From: Leptolyngbya sp. PLA1
Lineage (GTDB): Bacteria > Planctomycetota > Phycisphaerae > Phycisphaerales > UBA1924
Direction of reading: 5' to 3'
Length of the DNA: 64,000 nucleotides
Assembly (NCBI GenBank): GCA_021405315.1
Contig: QWIH01000019.1
Coordinates: forward strand, 33,857 to 97,856
The position numbers and the translations under genes were made by a program. This document shows, piece after piece, positions 8,330 through 18,652 of the stretch (the stretch's first letter is position 1; each line of letters starts with the position of its first letter). The notes under the pieces are model-generated. The model did no database searches and was not told where the DNA came from. It worked only from the letters and a program-made list of their open reading frames with translations.

Positions 8330-9149
8330 CCGTCCCCGCGTGCTGTTTCTTTGCACCGGCAACTCATGCCGCAGCCAGATGGCCGAAGGTTGGGCCAAGG
8401 CTCTGAAGCCGGATGCGATCGACGCGTACTCGGCAGGAACGAACCCGCACGGGATGAACTCGCTCGCGATCCGGGCGATGGCGGAGGCGGGGGTCGATAT
8501 CTCCGGGCACTCCAGCAAGCGGCCCGAGGATCTCGGCATCGAGTTCGACTTCGTCGTGACCGTGTGCGACTCTGCGAACGAGTCCTGCCCAATCTTCCCC
8601 GCCCGCACCCGTGTAGTTCACGTTGCATTCGACGACCCGCCCCGGCTGGCAAAGGGGGCGAAGAACGACGACGAGGCCATGCCGCACTACCGACGCGTGC
8701 GCGACGAGATTCGAGCATTCATTCTCACTGTTCCCGAGTCACTCACCGCTCCACAATCTGGATCGGTTCAGGAGAGTCCAATGTCAACCGTCAAAGTCTT
8801 CGACCCACCCATGTGCTGCTCCTCCGGCGTGTGCGGAACGGACCCCGATGTCGCGCTTGCTCGCTTCTCCGCCGACATCCAGTGGCTCCAAGGTCAGGGC
8901 GTAGTGGTCCAGCGCTTTACGCTGTCTCAGCAGCCCGAGAAGTTCACCACGGAACCCAAAGTCCTTCAGGCCGTCAATGCAGATGGCACGGGCGCTCTGC
9001 CCATCGTCATGGTCGATGATCAGATCATCGCCGAACGCCAGTATCCGAGCCGGGAGCAACTCGCGTCCAAACTCGGCTTGATGGCCGCGGCGGCATCGGC
9101 ATTACCCAAGGCCCGCGGGTGCGGCTGCAAGCCGGGCAAGTGCTGCTGA
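8313..9149 (+). CDS. arsC-arsD: arsenate reductase (LMW-PTP type) fused in frame to ArsD metallochaperone
   Basis: One uninterrupted 278-codon frame covers both functions. Residues 1-~145 are a low-molecular-weight phosphatase-type arsenate reductase: the catalytic loop CTGNSCR (Cys14, Arg20) and the relay cysteines Cys85 and Cys92, as in thioredoxin-coupled enzymes. Residues 157-278 are ArsD: CCSSGVC (Cys168, 169, 174) corresponds to the As(III) site of ArsD, and the C-terminus ends CGCKPGKCC. ArsD passes As(III) to ArsA. A Shine-Dalgarno-like AGGAG lies 7 bases before an in-frame ATG at 8781, just where ArsD alone would begin, so a separate ArsD may also be made. GGGAGGGGCGGG precedes the first ATG. 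Confidence 0.85.
   Translation: MASAADRPRVLFLCTGNSCRSQMAEGWAKALKPDAIDAYSAGTNPHGMNSLAIRAMAEAGVDISGHSSKRPEDLGIEFDFVVTVCDSANESCPIFPARTRVVHVAFDDPPRLAKGAKNDDEAMPHYRRVRDEIRAFILTVPESLTAPQSGSVQESPMSTVKVFDPPMCCSSGVCGTDPDVALARFSADIQWLQGQGVVVQRFTLSQQPEKFTTEPKVLQAVNADGTGALPIVMVDDQIIAERQYPSREQLASKLGLMAAAASALPKARGCGCKPGKCC
8771..8783 (+). promoter_or_regulatory. internal ribosome binding site for stand-alone ArsD
   Basis: AGGAG followed by 7 bases and ATG (8781) inside the arsC-arsD frame. It marks the ancestral start of arsD and could allow independent translation of the chaperone. Confidence 0.5.
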
Positions 9150-9217
9150 GCGCTCAGCCGACGCTCGCGTTGCATCCCTCTACCGCCCGGTCTGTCAGCA
9201 CAGCAAAGGACGCCGCG

Positions 9218-11025
9218 ATGGACTTCGTCACTTCGCCAACTTGCTATCTCTTCTTCACCGGCAAGGGCGGAGTCGGCAAGACCTCGCTCGCCTGTGCTAC
9301 CGCCGTGACGATCGCTGATCGAGGCAAGCGGGTACTGCTGGTAAGCACCGATCCAGCTTCCAATCTTGATGATGTCTTCGGCATCCGGCTCTCCAATGCG
9401 CCGACAGCCGTGCCCGGCGTGCCCCGCCTCGACGCGGTCAACGTCGATCCCGAGGCAGCGGCAAAGGCATATCGAGATCGCGTCGTGGGTCCATACCGGA
9501 GCGTGCTTCCGGCAGATGCCGTCGCCCACATGGAGGAGCAGCTCTCCGGTTCCTGCACTGTTGAGATCGCGGCCTTTGACGAGTTCACTGGCCTGCTCAC
9601 GAACAATGAAATCGCCGAGAAGTACGAGCACATTGTCTTTGACACCGCCCCGACCGGGCACACGCTAAGACTGCTGGCCTTGCCGGCGGCATGGTCAGGT
9701 TTCCTCGACACCAACAAGCAGGGAACATCCTGCTTGGGACCCCTCTCAGGGCTCAATGCACAGAAGGAGCGGTACGAGGCGACCGTCGCCGCGCTCGGCG
9801 ACAAGTCGCAGACCACATTCGTCCTGGTCGCCCGGGCCGAACCCAGCGCCCTCCGCGAGGCGGACCGGACAAGCCATGAACTGGCGACCTTGGGTCTCAA
9901 GAACCAGCGGCTGGTCGTGAACGGCGTGTTCACGCCCGCCGAGGTGGGGGACGAGATCGCCGATGCCATGGCAGCACGCACGCACGCCGCGCTCGCCGCG
10001 ATCCCAGACGGAATCGCCTCCCTGCCCCGCACGCTGATTCCACTCAAACGCCGCAATCTGGTTGGCCTGGATGCCATCCGAACGATGCTGCTGGATGAGG
10101 GCCCGGGTTCCGAATCCGTCCCAATGCCCGAGGGCATGAAGGAGATCAAGATCCCTCCGCTGGTTGAACTGATCGACCAGATTGAGGCCGGTGGGCACGG
10201 CGCCGTTATGACGATGGGCAAGGGCGGCGTGGGAAAGACCACGATCGCCGCCGCTATTGCCGTCGAGCTCGCCCGCCGCGGGCACGAGGTCCACCTGACC
10301 ACCACCGACCCCGCAGCACATATCTCCGCGGCGGTTCATGGCTCGCTCCCGAACCTCACGGTCGATCGCATTGACCCGCAGGCCGAGACCAAGGCCTACC
10401 GAGACGGGGTGCTCGCGGCGTCTGCAAAGGACCTCGATGCCGCCGGCCTCGCTCTGCTCGAAGAGGACCTGCGTTCACCCTGCACCGAGGAAGTCGCCGT
10501 GTTTCGGGCATTCTCCCGCGTGCTCAACGAAGCCAAGCGACGATTCGTCGTCATCGACACGGCGCCCACGGGGCACACGCTCCTGCTCCTTGATGCCACC
10601 GGCTCATACCACCGCGAAATGATGCGGCAGATGAGCAAGCTCCGACCCGCGGGCGATGCCCACACAGACTCCGACGGGCACGTATCGATCAAGGGCGTCA
10701 GCACTCCCATGATGAAACTCCAGGACCCGGAGTACACCAAGGTCATCATCGTGACGCTGGCGGAGAACACTCCGGTGCTTGAAGCGTCACGGCTTCAGGA
10801 TGACCTGCGCCGCGCACAGATTGAGCCCTACGCATGGGTCATCAACAGCAGCCTCTCGGCCACGGCAACAACTGACCCCCTCCTCCGAGCCCGTGCCGCG
10901 GGAGAAGTTGCGATGATCGAGGATGTCAGAAACCGGCGTGCCCTGCGTACCTTCATCGTACCGTGGCAGGCCGAGCCGCCCGTGGGCGCGGCCTCCCTGT
11001 ACAAACTGATCGGGGTCGCAACCAG

Positions 11026-11029
<4 letters not shown>
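9218..11029 (+). CDS. arsA: ArsA, arsenite-stimulated ATPase of the efflux pump
   Basis: The 603-residue protein has the duplicated A1-A2 layout of ArsA. P-loops GKGGVGKT lie at 15-22 and 334-341, and each half has the DTAPTGHT signal-transduction motif. With the start at 9218 (AAGGA 7 bases upstream) the three cysteines that bind As(III) in the E. coli plasmid enzyme fall at the same numbers: Cys113 ([10 protein letters not shown]), Cys172 (GTSCLGPL) and Cys422 ([10 protein letters not shown]). This supports both the start and full function. It should receive As(III) from ArsD and energise export. Its stop overlaps the start of the transporter gene (ATGA), so they are translationally coupled. 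Confidence 0.95.
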
Positions 11030-12150
<1,121 letters not shown>

Positions 12151-12302
12151 GTCGGAGTTTCCGAGGGCACAACGGGTCTCGCCCCATTGGCCGTCGGCCA
12201 TGCCGCGAGCTGCTCAGACTTCCAAAACCGTCTTGGCTCCCCGCAAGAGGCGCATCCCCGGCTCTTGGACCCTGCCACCCTCCACGAGAAGTTCTGCTGG
12301 TG

Positions 12303-12319
12303 TCCTGTTACCCCGACTT
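12303..12319 (+). repeat. right copy of tRNA-Pro 3'-end direct repeat (att-like)
   Basis: TCCTGTTACCCCGACTT, a 16/17 match to the 3' end of tRNA-Pro at 7652-7668 in the same orientation, with no tRNA body before it. The two copies bracket the whole ars operon (about 4.65 kb). The remainder of 12151-12302 has no recognisable gene. Confidence 0.6.
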
Positions 12320-12327
12320 GCCTCACC

Positions 12328-12360
12328 GGCCCCGCGGCTTGCCCCGCGGGGCCTTTTCTT
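12328..12360 (+). terminator. Rho-independent terminator after the ars island
   Basis: GGCCCCGCGG (12328-12337) pairs perfectly with CCGCGGGGCC (12344-12353) across a 6-base loop and is followed by TTTTCTT. It may be the original terminator of the tRNA-Pro gene, displaced by the island. Confidence 0.8.
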
Positions 12361-12403
12361 TGGCCAGCCATACCATCGCACTCGCCCCCGTGCGGAGGTT
12401 CGA

Positions 12404-12775
12404 ATGCCAAGCCTTGTCGTCATCGAAGGCCCCGCACAAGGGGCCATTTTTCCCCTCACCGAGCCCCGCGTGTCCGTCGGGCGGGAGGATAGCTGCACGT
12501 TCCAGATCCTCGACCCCCTCGTCTCGCGCCAGCACCTCCAGGTGAAGTTCGACGAGCGGCTCGGCACGCACGTCGCCGGCGACTACCGCAGTGCCCACGG
12601 CGTCTTCGTCAACAACAGGCAGATCGTCCTCGATACGCCCCTCGCAGACGGGGACCTCATCCGGATCGGGGGCTCCACGCTGGTCTACCTCACCGCCAAT
12701 CACCCAGACGCGGCGACCGCCGCCGCCGCGGCCAAGAAGCTGGGCGAGTGGAAGCGTTCGACGCTCATGCCCTAG
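12404..12775 (+). CDS. FHA domain protein
   Basis: The 123-residue protein is essentially one forkhead-associated domain: VSVGRE at residues 23-28, SRQH at 41-44 and VNNRQI near 69-74, the loops that bind phosphothreonine. GGAGGTTCGA precedes the ATG. It is convergent with a large Ser/Thr kinase whose stop codon is 40 bases away. FHA proteins often read kinase output, so a functional link is possible but only positional. The C-terminus (AATAAAAAKKLGEWKRSTLMP) is a short helix outside the domain. Confidence 0.85.
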   Translation: MPSLVVIEGPAQGAIFPLTEPRVSVGREDSCTFQILDPLVSRQHLQVKFDERLGTHVAGDYRSAHGVFVNNRQIVLDTPLADGDLIRIGGSTLVYLTANHPDAATAAAAAKKLGEWKRSTLMP

Positions 12776-12814
12776 GGCCGCGCGTCGATCCGTCGTGCCC
12801 GCCCCGCAGCGCCG

Positions 12815-15583
12815 TCATCGCCCGGGCGGGAACTTGTCCTTCCATTCCTCGGTGAAGTTCACGATCACGTCGATCTTTGTCGCGCGTTCGTTCTCCCCGC
12901 TCAGCACGAGCATCAGCCGCCCGTCCGGCGCCATGTTCGCGCTGCGGTGCTCGTGGTCCTTGATGCTGTAGAGCACCTTTGACTCAGAGACTGAAAAACT
13001 CGGCTGGGTCCGCACCGGCACGCTCACCAACTGCATGTCCATGTCGAAGTAGCGAAGCTCCTTGCCGTCCCGGCTCCACCAGCCACTCCCCGAGACCCCG
13101 CCCGACGACACCCGTGTGCGACCGCCGAGGGCATCCCCCGTGCCCGCCCCGGGGGCGCCGAAGCGCTGCACGTACAACTCGCGCTGACCTGATTCGTCGG
13201 AGGTGAACGAAAGCCACTCGCCGTCGGCGGAGAATCGCAGCCCTTCCTCCACCGCCGGCGAGTTGAGGTACGCACTCGCCGTCCACGCCGCCGAGCCCGG
13301 CTCCTGTTCCAGCATGATCACGTCGGTGGTGTTCTTCGTCAGGTCCACCTGCAGCACCGCCAGCGTCTTCCCGTCGGGCGACCAGTCCATCGGAAACAGC
13401 AGCGTCTGCCCGCGGCTGTCCGAATACAGCTTCTCCGCGTCGCCCGACCCGTCCGCCCGATGCGCGAAGACCGAGGCCGCGTCGTTCGTGATCGTTCCGT
13501 ACGCGATCCGCCGCCCGTCCCGACTCCAGCACGCCGTGTCGAGCAGCGGCTCCGGCGCGAGAATCCGGCTGAACGTCCGTCGGGCCAGGTCGTACACCCA
13601 CAGTTGCGTCTGGAGTTCCGCATCGTCGAGCGACTCCATCATCGTGACAATGCGTCCCCCGTCCGGCGAAAAGGCGACGCTCCCGTACGCCCGCGGCGGC
13701 GCCGCGATCGGCTGCATCTGGCCCTGCTCGTCAATCCACGCCAGCCTCCGCGTCGACACGTCACCGGAGGCCGTGGTTCTCGCGAGCGTGCCGGTCTTGG
13801 AGACATGGAACACAGACCGCAGCCCGCCGCTCAGCACGGTCACCGGCTCGCCAACGAGCTGCAGCGTGCGCGGGTCCAGCCGAGCCGCGATCAGCGGGCC
13901 CTGAGTACGACGGGCCACGACGGTGTCGCTCCCGACCAACTTGGCGCTCCCGGCATTTGCGAGCAGAGGTGTCCGTGATCCCGATTCCAGGTCCACGATC
14001 TCCACACGCTCCTTGATCAACTCGCCGACGAGCGTCCAGCGCGTCGCGAGGATCGACTTCCCGGGCACGAGCGGGCTGATCTCGCCCCAGTTATCGATCT
14101 CCCTCGCCTTGTCCACCTGCAGCACCACGCGAGGCTCTCCCCCTCCCGCGGGCACCGCCAGAATGCTCTGCTGCCAGCCCGCCGCGAGCACGATCTCCCG
14201 ATCCGAGGACCAGCACAGGCTGAAGAAGCCACCCGGGGGCAGTTCGCACAGCGTTTCGGGAGAGCCGACCGGCCGGCCCTCGTCGAGCGCGAGCTTCCGG
14301 AGCGCGAACTTGCTCGCCGCGCGGTCCTTGGCCGCGCAGAACGCGATCCAGCGTCCGTCCGGCGAGAGGGCCGCCGCCCAGGCGCCCTCCGTGCCGTCGA
14401 TCACCTTGACCTCGTCCCGGTCGAGGCGGCGCACCACCAGCACCCCGCTGGGCTTGAGACTGTCCGCCTCCAGATCCGGCCAGGCCCTGTAGATCACGAA
14501 CCGCGCGTCCGGTGCGATCCCGGCGACGGAGTCGAGCGCCGGCGCGGCGGGCACCGATGCCGAGACGTGAAACGTCTGCGCCGGCGCGGGGGACGCGGGA
14601 CGCACGAGGGTCCGGCCTATCAACAGCCCCGCCGTGAGCACCGCCGCCGCACCCAGCGTGAGGAGGCCCGCATGAAGCCCGCGAGCCCGCGTGGTCTCGG
14701 TGGCACGTTCGGTCAGCCACTCCTGCCCGCCGATCGCCCGCTCCAGCGTCAGCCGGGCGTCACCGATGTCGTGCAGGCGGTTCCGGCGGTCCTTGGTCAG
14801 GCAGTGCATCAGCAGATCACGCACGCGCGCCGGGGTGTTTGCCGGCAGCAGCGCCCAGCCGGGCTCGCGGTGCAGGATCGCCCCCAGCGAGTCCGTCACC
14901 GTCTCACCGGGAAACGGTCCCGCGCCGGTCAGCATCTCGTAGAGCACGCATCCGAACGAGAAGATGTCCGATCGCTTGTCCACCGCCTTGCCGCGTGCCT
15001 GCTCGGGGCTCATGTACCCCGCCGTGCCCATGATCGCGCCGGGGATTGTGGGCGAGCCGACCGGCATCGTGGGTGAGTCCGCCGCCCCCAGCGCCGCGGA
15101 CGAGCCGCCGCTCTCCGCAGACCGCGCCAGCCCGAAGTCCAGGACCTTGAGCACGCCGTCGGCTGTGACCATCACGTTGGCCGGCTTCAGATCGCGGTGG
15201 ATGACGCCCTTCTCGTGCGCCGCCTCGAGCGCCTCGCTGATCTGCTTCGCGAGCGTGAGCGCCTCGCCCACCGGGATCGGGCCCGTCGAGAGCCGGTCCG
15301 CGAGCGTCTCACCCTCCACGTACTCCAGGATCAGGTACTGATTCCCGCCCGCTTCCTCGAGCCCGTAGATCGCCCCGATGCCGGGGTGGTTCAACGAGGC
15401 CAGCACCTTGGCTTCCCGCTGAAAGCGGGCAAGCCGGTCGGGGTCCTGCGCCAGGTGCGCGGGCAGTGCCTTGATCGCCACGTGCCGCTCCAGCCGCGTG
15501 TCCCGCGCGAGATAGACCTCCCCCATGCCGCCCCGGCCGAGTTCACGTTCGATCTTGTATGGGCCAATCTCGGGGGGGGGCAT
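12815..15583 (-). CDS. transmembrane Ser/Thr protein kinase with C-terminal TolB-like beta-propeller
   Basis: The 922-residue protein has an N-terminal Hanks-type kinase: glycine loop GRGGMGEVY at 16-24, Lys38, HRDLKPANV at 129-137, DFG 149-151, and GYMSPEQ. One membrane helix at about 303-325 ([21 protein letters not shown]) follows. The C-terminal ~590 residues, probably outside the membrane, contain repeated SPDG/SRDG blades ([54 protein letters not shown]), i.e. a PD40/TolB-type propeller. The ATG at 15583 fits the usual distance to the kinase fold. A run of nine C bases directly follows the start codon (three prolines). Confidence 0.9.
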   Translation of the reverse strand: MPPPEIGPYKIERELGRGGMGEVYLARDTRLERHVAIKALPAHLAQDPDRLARFQREAKVLASLNHPGIGAIYGLEEAGGNQYLILEYVEGETLADRLSTGPIPVGEALTLAKQISEALEAAHEKGVIHRDLKPANVMVTADGVLKVLDFGLARSAESGGSSAALGAADSPTMPVGSPTIPGAIMGTAGYMSPEQARGKAVDKRSDIFSFGCVLYEMLTGAGPFPGETVTDSLGAILHREPGWALLPANTPARVRDLLMHCLTKDRRNRLHDIGDARLTLERAIGGQEWLTERATETTRARGLHAGLLTLGAAAVLTAGLLIGRTLVRPASPAPAQTFHVSASVPAAPALDSVAGIAPDARFVIYRAWPDLEADSLKPSGVLVVRRLDRDEVKVIDGTEGAWAAALSPDGRWIAFCAAKDRAASKFALRKLALDEGRPVGSPETLCELPPGGFFSLCWSSDREIVLAAGWQQSILAVPAGGGEPRVVLQVDKAREIDNWGEISPLVPGKSILATRWTLVGELIKERVEIVDLESGSRTPLLANAGSAKLVGSDTVVARRTQGPLIAARLDPRTLQLVGEPVTVLSGGLRSVFHVSKTGTLARTTASGDVSTRRLAWIDEQGQMQPIAAPPRAYGSVAFSPDGGRIVTMMESLDDAELQTQLWVYDLARRTFSRILAPEPLLDTACWSRDGRRIAYGTITNDAASVFAHRADGSGDAEKLYSDSRGQTLLFPMDWSPDGKTLAVLQVDLTKNTTDVIMLEQEPGSAAWTASAYLNSPAVEEGLRFSADGEWLSFTSDESGQRELYVQRFGAPGAGTGDALGGRTRVSSGGVSGSGWWSRDGKELRYFDMDMQLVSVPVRTQPSFSVSESKVLYSIKDHEHRSANMAPDGRLMLVLSGENERATKIDVIVNFTEEWKDKFPPGR

Positions 15584-15729
15584 GAGCGCGGAGTGTACTC
15601 GATCCCGGGACCCCGGAACCGCCGCAACCGTCCGGCTCCCCCTCCGGCATCCGTTCTCCGGGAGCGGGGTTCCGCACGGGCGGGTAGCATGGCGTCGCCC
15701 CAGCACCTGCCGGGGGCGAGGAGAAGACC

Positions 15730-16875
15730 ATGCGACGCACCCACGCACTTGCACTGGCCGGGGCCGCATGCATCGCGGCGTCGGCGCACGCCCAGTACAC
15801 CTTCACGACCATCGCCCCGCCCGGCGCCTATGTCAACGGGTTCTACGCCGGGACACTGAACAACCGGGGCGAAGTGGTGTTCGCCGGGAACAACACGCCC
15901 TTCGGGAGTTCCATCCGCAGCGAGAGCATCGTGCGGGCAGACGGCGTGACCACCACCGTCATAGCGACCAGCGCCCAACTCTCAAACAGCGCGTTCAACG
16001 CGCCCGACATCAACTGCGACGGTGAGGTGGCCTTCCGCGCCGTCTTCGGGGCGAGCAACGGATGCTTCAAAGGTACCGGCGGTCCCCTCACCACCATTGC
16101 CACCGCCACCAACGGCATCGACGGTCGGAACATCGACGACGACGGCACCGTTGCCTTCACCGACAACTTCATCGGCGTCCGAATGGGGAACGGCGGCACG
16201 CCCGCCACCATCCAGGCCCGAAACACCGGCGAGGGATTCGGCACCGACCCCGACATCCGCGGTGGCGCCGTCGTCTATGACTACTTCCTCGCCAACGGTG
16301 ATTCGGAAATCCGCGTGTTCTCCGGCGGCACCATCACCACCATCGCGACAGCCACCTCCGCGCTCGGATTCGTCCAGGGCCCGAGGGTCAGCCACGCTGG
16401 GGACATCACGTTCTTCTCGCAGGACTCGGCCGGCACGTCGTTCCTCAATGTCTACGCCGCGGGGGTCACGACCCCGCGCGTCGACACCCTCGGCCCGTTC
16501 TTCCAGTTCCCAGGCCCCTTTGAACTCAACCACTACGGCGTCCTCGCCTTCGCTGCCACCCGGGACGACTTCATCGCCGGAATCTACACGGGGCCGAATC
16601 CCGCCACCGACGCCGTCATCGAAACAGGTGCCCTGCTCGGCGGGCGGACCGTCATCGGCCTCAACCTCGGCGGCCTCAACGACCGCGGTCAGATCTCCTT
16701 CGCCGCGGCGTTCTCCGACGGAACCTACGGCATGTACCGGGCGGATCCCGCCATTCTCACCCCGGACCCCTGCGTGCCCGCGCCGGCGGGGCTCGCGACG
16801 GTCGCGCTGGCGCTGGCTACCTCGGGCAGACGCCAACGCCGCGCGAGCCCCGTCCCCCACGGTCCTTCATGCTGA
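15730..16875 (+). CDS. exported repeat protein of the NxxGEVxF type with weak C-terminal anchor
   Basis: This is a 381-residue secreted protein with signal peptide MRRTHALALAGAACIAASAHAQ; GAGGAG lies before the ATG. The mature part repeats a short motif ending in D/N-xx-G-x-(I/V)-x-F (LNNRGEVVFAG, INCDGEVAFRA, IDDDGTVAFTD, SHAGDITFFS, LNDRGQISFAA), suggesting a beta-propeller or solenoid. Near the end CVPAPAGLATVALALATSGRRQRR resembles the (V)PAP-type sorting tag but continues 12 residues beyond the Arg cluster, so its processing is uncertain. The function is unknown. It is divergent from the kinase at 12815-15583. Confidence 0.65.
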   Translation: MRRTHALALAGAACIAASAHAQYTFTTIAPPGAYVNGFYAGTLNNRGEVVFAGNNTPFGSSIRSESIVRADGVTTTVIATSAQLSNSAFNAPDINCDGEVAFRAVFGASNGCFKGTGGPLTTIATATNGIDGRNIDDDGTVAFTDNFIGVRMGNGGTPATIQARNTGEGFGTDPDIRGGAVVYDYFLANGDSEIRVFSGGTITTIATATSALGFVQGPRVSHAGDITFFSQDSAGTSFLNVYAAGVTTPRVDTLGPFFQFPGPFELNHYGVLAFAATRDDFIAGIYTGPNPATDAVIETGALLGGRTVIGLNLGGLNDRGQISFAAAFSDGTYGMYRADPAILTPDPCVPAPAGLATVALALATSGRRQRRASPVPHGPSC

Positions 16876-16970
16876 CGGAACGACCCGCGAGCCCCCTCTC
16901 CATGAGAGGAATCGGGAGTGCCGCCGCGGGCTCGAGGCCTCGTCGGCGACGGACTCGCTGAGGAGCCGCC

Positions 16971-17792
16971 ATGGACACGTCACGCCGTCTGCTGCTCGCC
17001 TCCGCCCCGGTGATGTGTGCAGCCACGCTCGTCCCGGGGCTCGCGGGGATGCCGCGCGCCTTCGCGGTGTCTCGGGGCCCCGCCGGGTCCGAACCCTGGC
17101 CGGAGTTTCCGCGTCAGCGCCCGGAGATCGTCCGCGAGTTCGTGGGGGCCGCTCATCGCGACATCAACAGGGTGACCGAGTTGCTTGACGCGCACCCCGC
17201 CCTCGTCAACGCAGCGTGGGACTGGGGGTACGGTGACTGGGAAACGGCGCTCGGGGCCGCCGCCCACACCGGCAGGCGGAGCATCGCGGACCTCCTCCTG
17301 AGCCGGGGGGCACGCCCGGACCTCTTCGCCGCCGCGATGCTCGGACACACCGCCGTGCTCAGGGCCATCATCTCGGCGTCTCCGGGAATCGAGCGCACCC
17401 CGGGGCCCCACGGGATCACCCTTCTCGCGCACGCTCGCGCCGGGGGCGAGGCAGCCACGGACGCCGCCGCCTATCTCGAGTCGCTCCCGGGTGCCGACGA
17501 GCGACCACCAACCCAACCCCTCGACGCGGAGCAGATGCAGGAGTATGTGGGTCGGGATCGGGGCGACGGGTCCTCCCCTGTGTTCGCGGACGTGGCCCTG
17601 AGTCGCACCGGCGACCTCACGCTCGCCGTAAACGGCGCGACCCCGGCCTTCCTGCGATACGCCGGAGACGACCGCTTCTTCCCTTCCGGCGCCCCGGCGG
17701 TCCGAGTCGCGTTCACCCGCGAGCGGCTCAGGGTGTGCGCCTTCTCCATCATCGATCACGAGACCGTGTTTTCCGCGAGGCTCGCCCCCTAG
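16971..17792 (+). CDS. exported ankyrin-repeat protein
   Basis: The 273-residue protein has an N-terminal export signal with adjacent arginines (TSRRLLLASAPVMCAATLVPG), possibly Tat-type. Two to three ankyrin-like helices follow: INRVTELLDAHPALVNAAWDWGYGDWETALGAAAHTGRRSIADLLLSRGARPDLFAAAMLGH. The second half (residues 175-273) is an unassigned beta-rich domain. GAGGAGCCGCC precedes the ATG. Ankyrin repeats mediate protein binding; no partner is suggested by the neighbours. Confidence 0.7.
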   Translation: MDTSRRLLLASAPVMCAATLVPGLAGMPRAFAVSRGPAGSEPWPEFPRQRPEIVREFVGAAHRDINRVTELLDAHPALVNAAWDWGYGDWETALGAAAHTGRRSIADLLLSRGARPDLFAAAMLGHTAVLRAIISASPGIERTPGPHGITLLAHARAGGEAATDAAAYLESLPGADERPPTQPLDAEQMQEYVGRDRGDGSSPVFADVALSRTGDLTLAVNGATPAFLRYAGDDRFFPSGAPAVRVAFTRERLRVCAFSIIDHETVFSARLAP

Positions 17793-17838
17793 GCCCTGCG
17801 CGAGCCTCGGCGTTGCTCTCGCACGCGAGCGCCGCGCA

Positions 17839-18525
17839 TCACCCGCGCGCCCCCTCCGCCTCCGGGCATGACAGGCTCGCGCTGTACATCCCCGAGCGGT
17901 CAAAGCAGCATGGCCGACGCTTCCCCTTCGCCAGCATGTCGCACGTCGCCTCCACCCGCTTCGCCCGCGTCTCCTCACGCTTGGGCGACGTGATCCAGTG
18001 CACGAAATCACGTCGCGCCGCCGGCGTGATGTCGGCCCACGCCGCACGCACCCTCGCGCCCGCCGCCCCGAGCGCCCGGCGGAGGTCGCCGGGCACTCGC
18101 GGCTCGGGTTCCGATGTCCGGGCAGTCATCTGGACATGCACCACGTCTCCCGCCGCCACACCCGCACCCAGCCGCAGCGCGCGCCCGACCTTCATCCAGT
18201 GCCCGCCGCGCCCGTCAGGCTCCAGCGTGGTCCGAAACCGCCTTCCACTCACTGCCCCCGCGACGGCCACCTGCCCGCGAGAAGGCAACTGCGCACTGGC
18301 CCCGTGCGGCAGCACCAGAAACGCCCAGGAGACTCGCCTCCCCGGTTCCGCGCGAGGCGTGCACAGCACCGCCTCGAACGAAATCTCGGCCCCGGCGTTC
18401 GCTCCGCGAAGGCCCCCGCCGGTTGCGCGCCGCCCGACCGGTCGTCCATCAGGCGCACCCGCACCGAGCGGCCCGCCCCGCACGCCCGTCTTCTTCTCCC
18501 GGCCCGCCCGCTTTCGAGGTGCCAT
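17839..18525 (-). CDS. DUF1905/YdeI-like (OmpD-associated family) protein
   Basis: The ATG at 18525 has GGAGGGGCGGGGC upstream. Of 228 residues, the first ~30 are basic. Then comes a DUF1905 beta-barrel-like domain: ISFEAVLCTP, GRRVSWAFLVLP, VAVAGAVSGRRFRTTLEPDGRGGHWMKV, and GDVVHVQM. The C-terminal half is a YdeI-type domain (VPGDLRRALGAAGARVRAAWADITPAARRDFVHWITSPKREETRAKRVEATCDMLAKGK). The usual ending KR.. E.I....L..GK is present. The biochemical role is unknown; the family is sometimes annotated as bacteriocin-protection or OmpD-associated. Confidence 0.75.
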   Translation of the reverse strand: MAPRKRAGREKKTGVRGGPLGAGAPDGRPVGRRATGGGLRGANAGAEISFEAVLCTPRAEPGRRVSWAFLVLPHGASAQLPSRGQVAVAGAVSGRRFRTTLEPDGRGGHWMKVGRALRLGAGVAAGDVVHVQMTARTSEPEPRVPGDLRRALGAAGARVRAAWADITPAARRDFVHWITSPKREETRAKRVEATCDMLAKGKRRPCCFDRSGMYSASLSCPEAEGARG

Positions 18526-18652
18526 CTGCCCCGCCCCTCCACACAAGCCCGTCGCGCCCGAGGCCGACGAGGCGCCCTGCACCGGCCGCAGCCCCGCAAA
18601 CCCACGCCCGTGAAGCGCCGGAACATGGCGCCGTCCGGACCACGCACCACTC

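Noticed and set aside
12220..12319. A second tRNA before the FHA gene
   Set aside because: Only the 17-base 3' end matches tRNA-Pro; no D-arm or anticodon stem can be drawn upstream.
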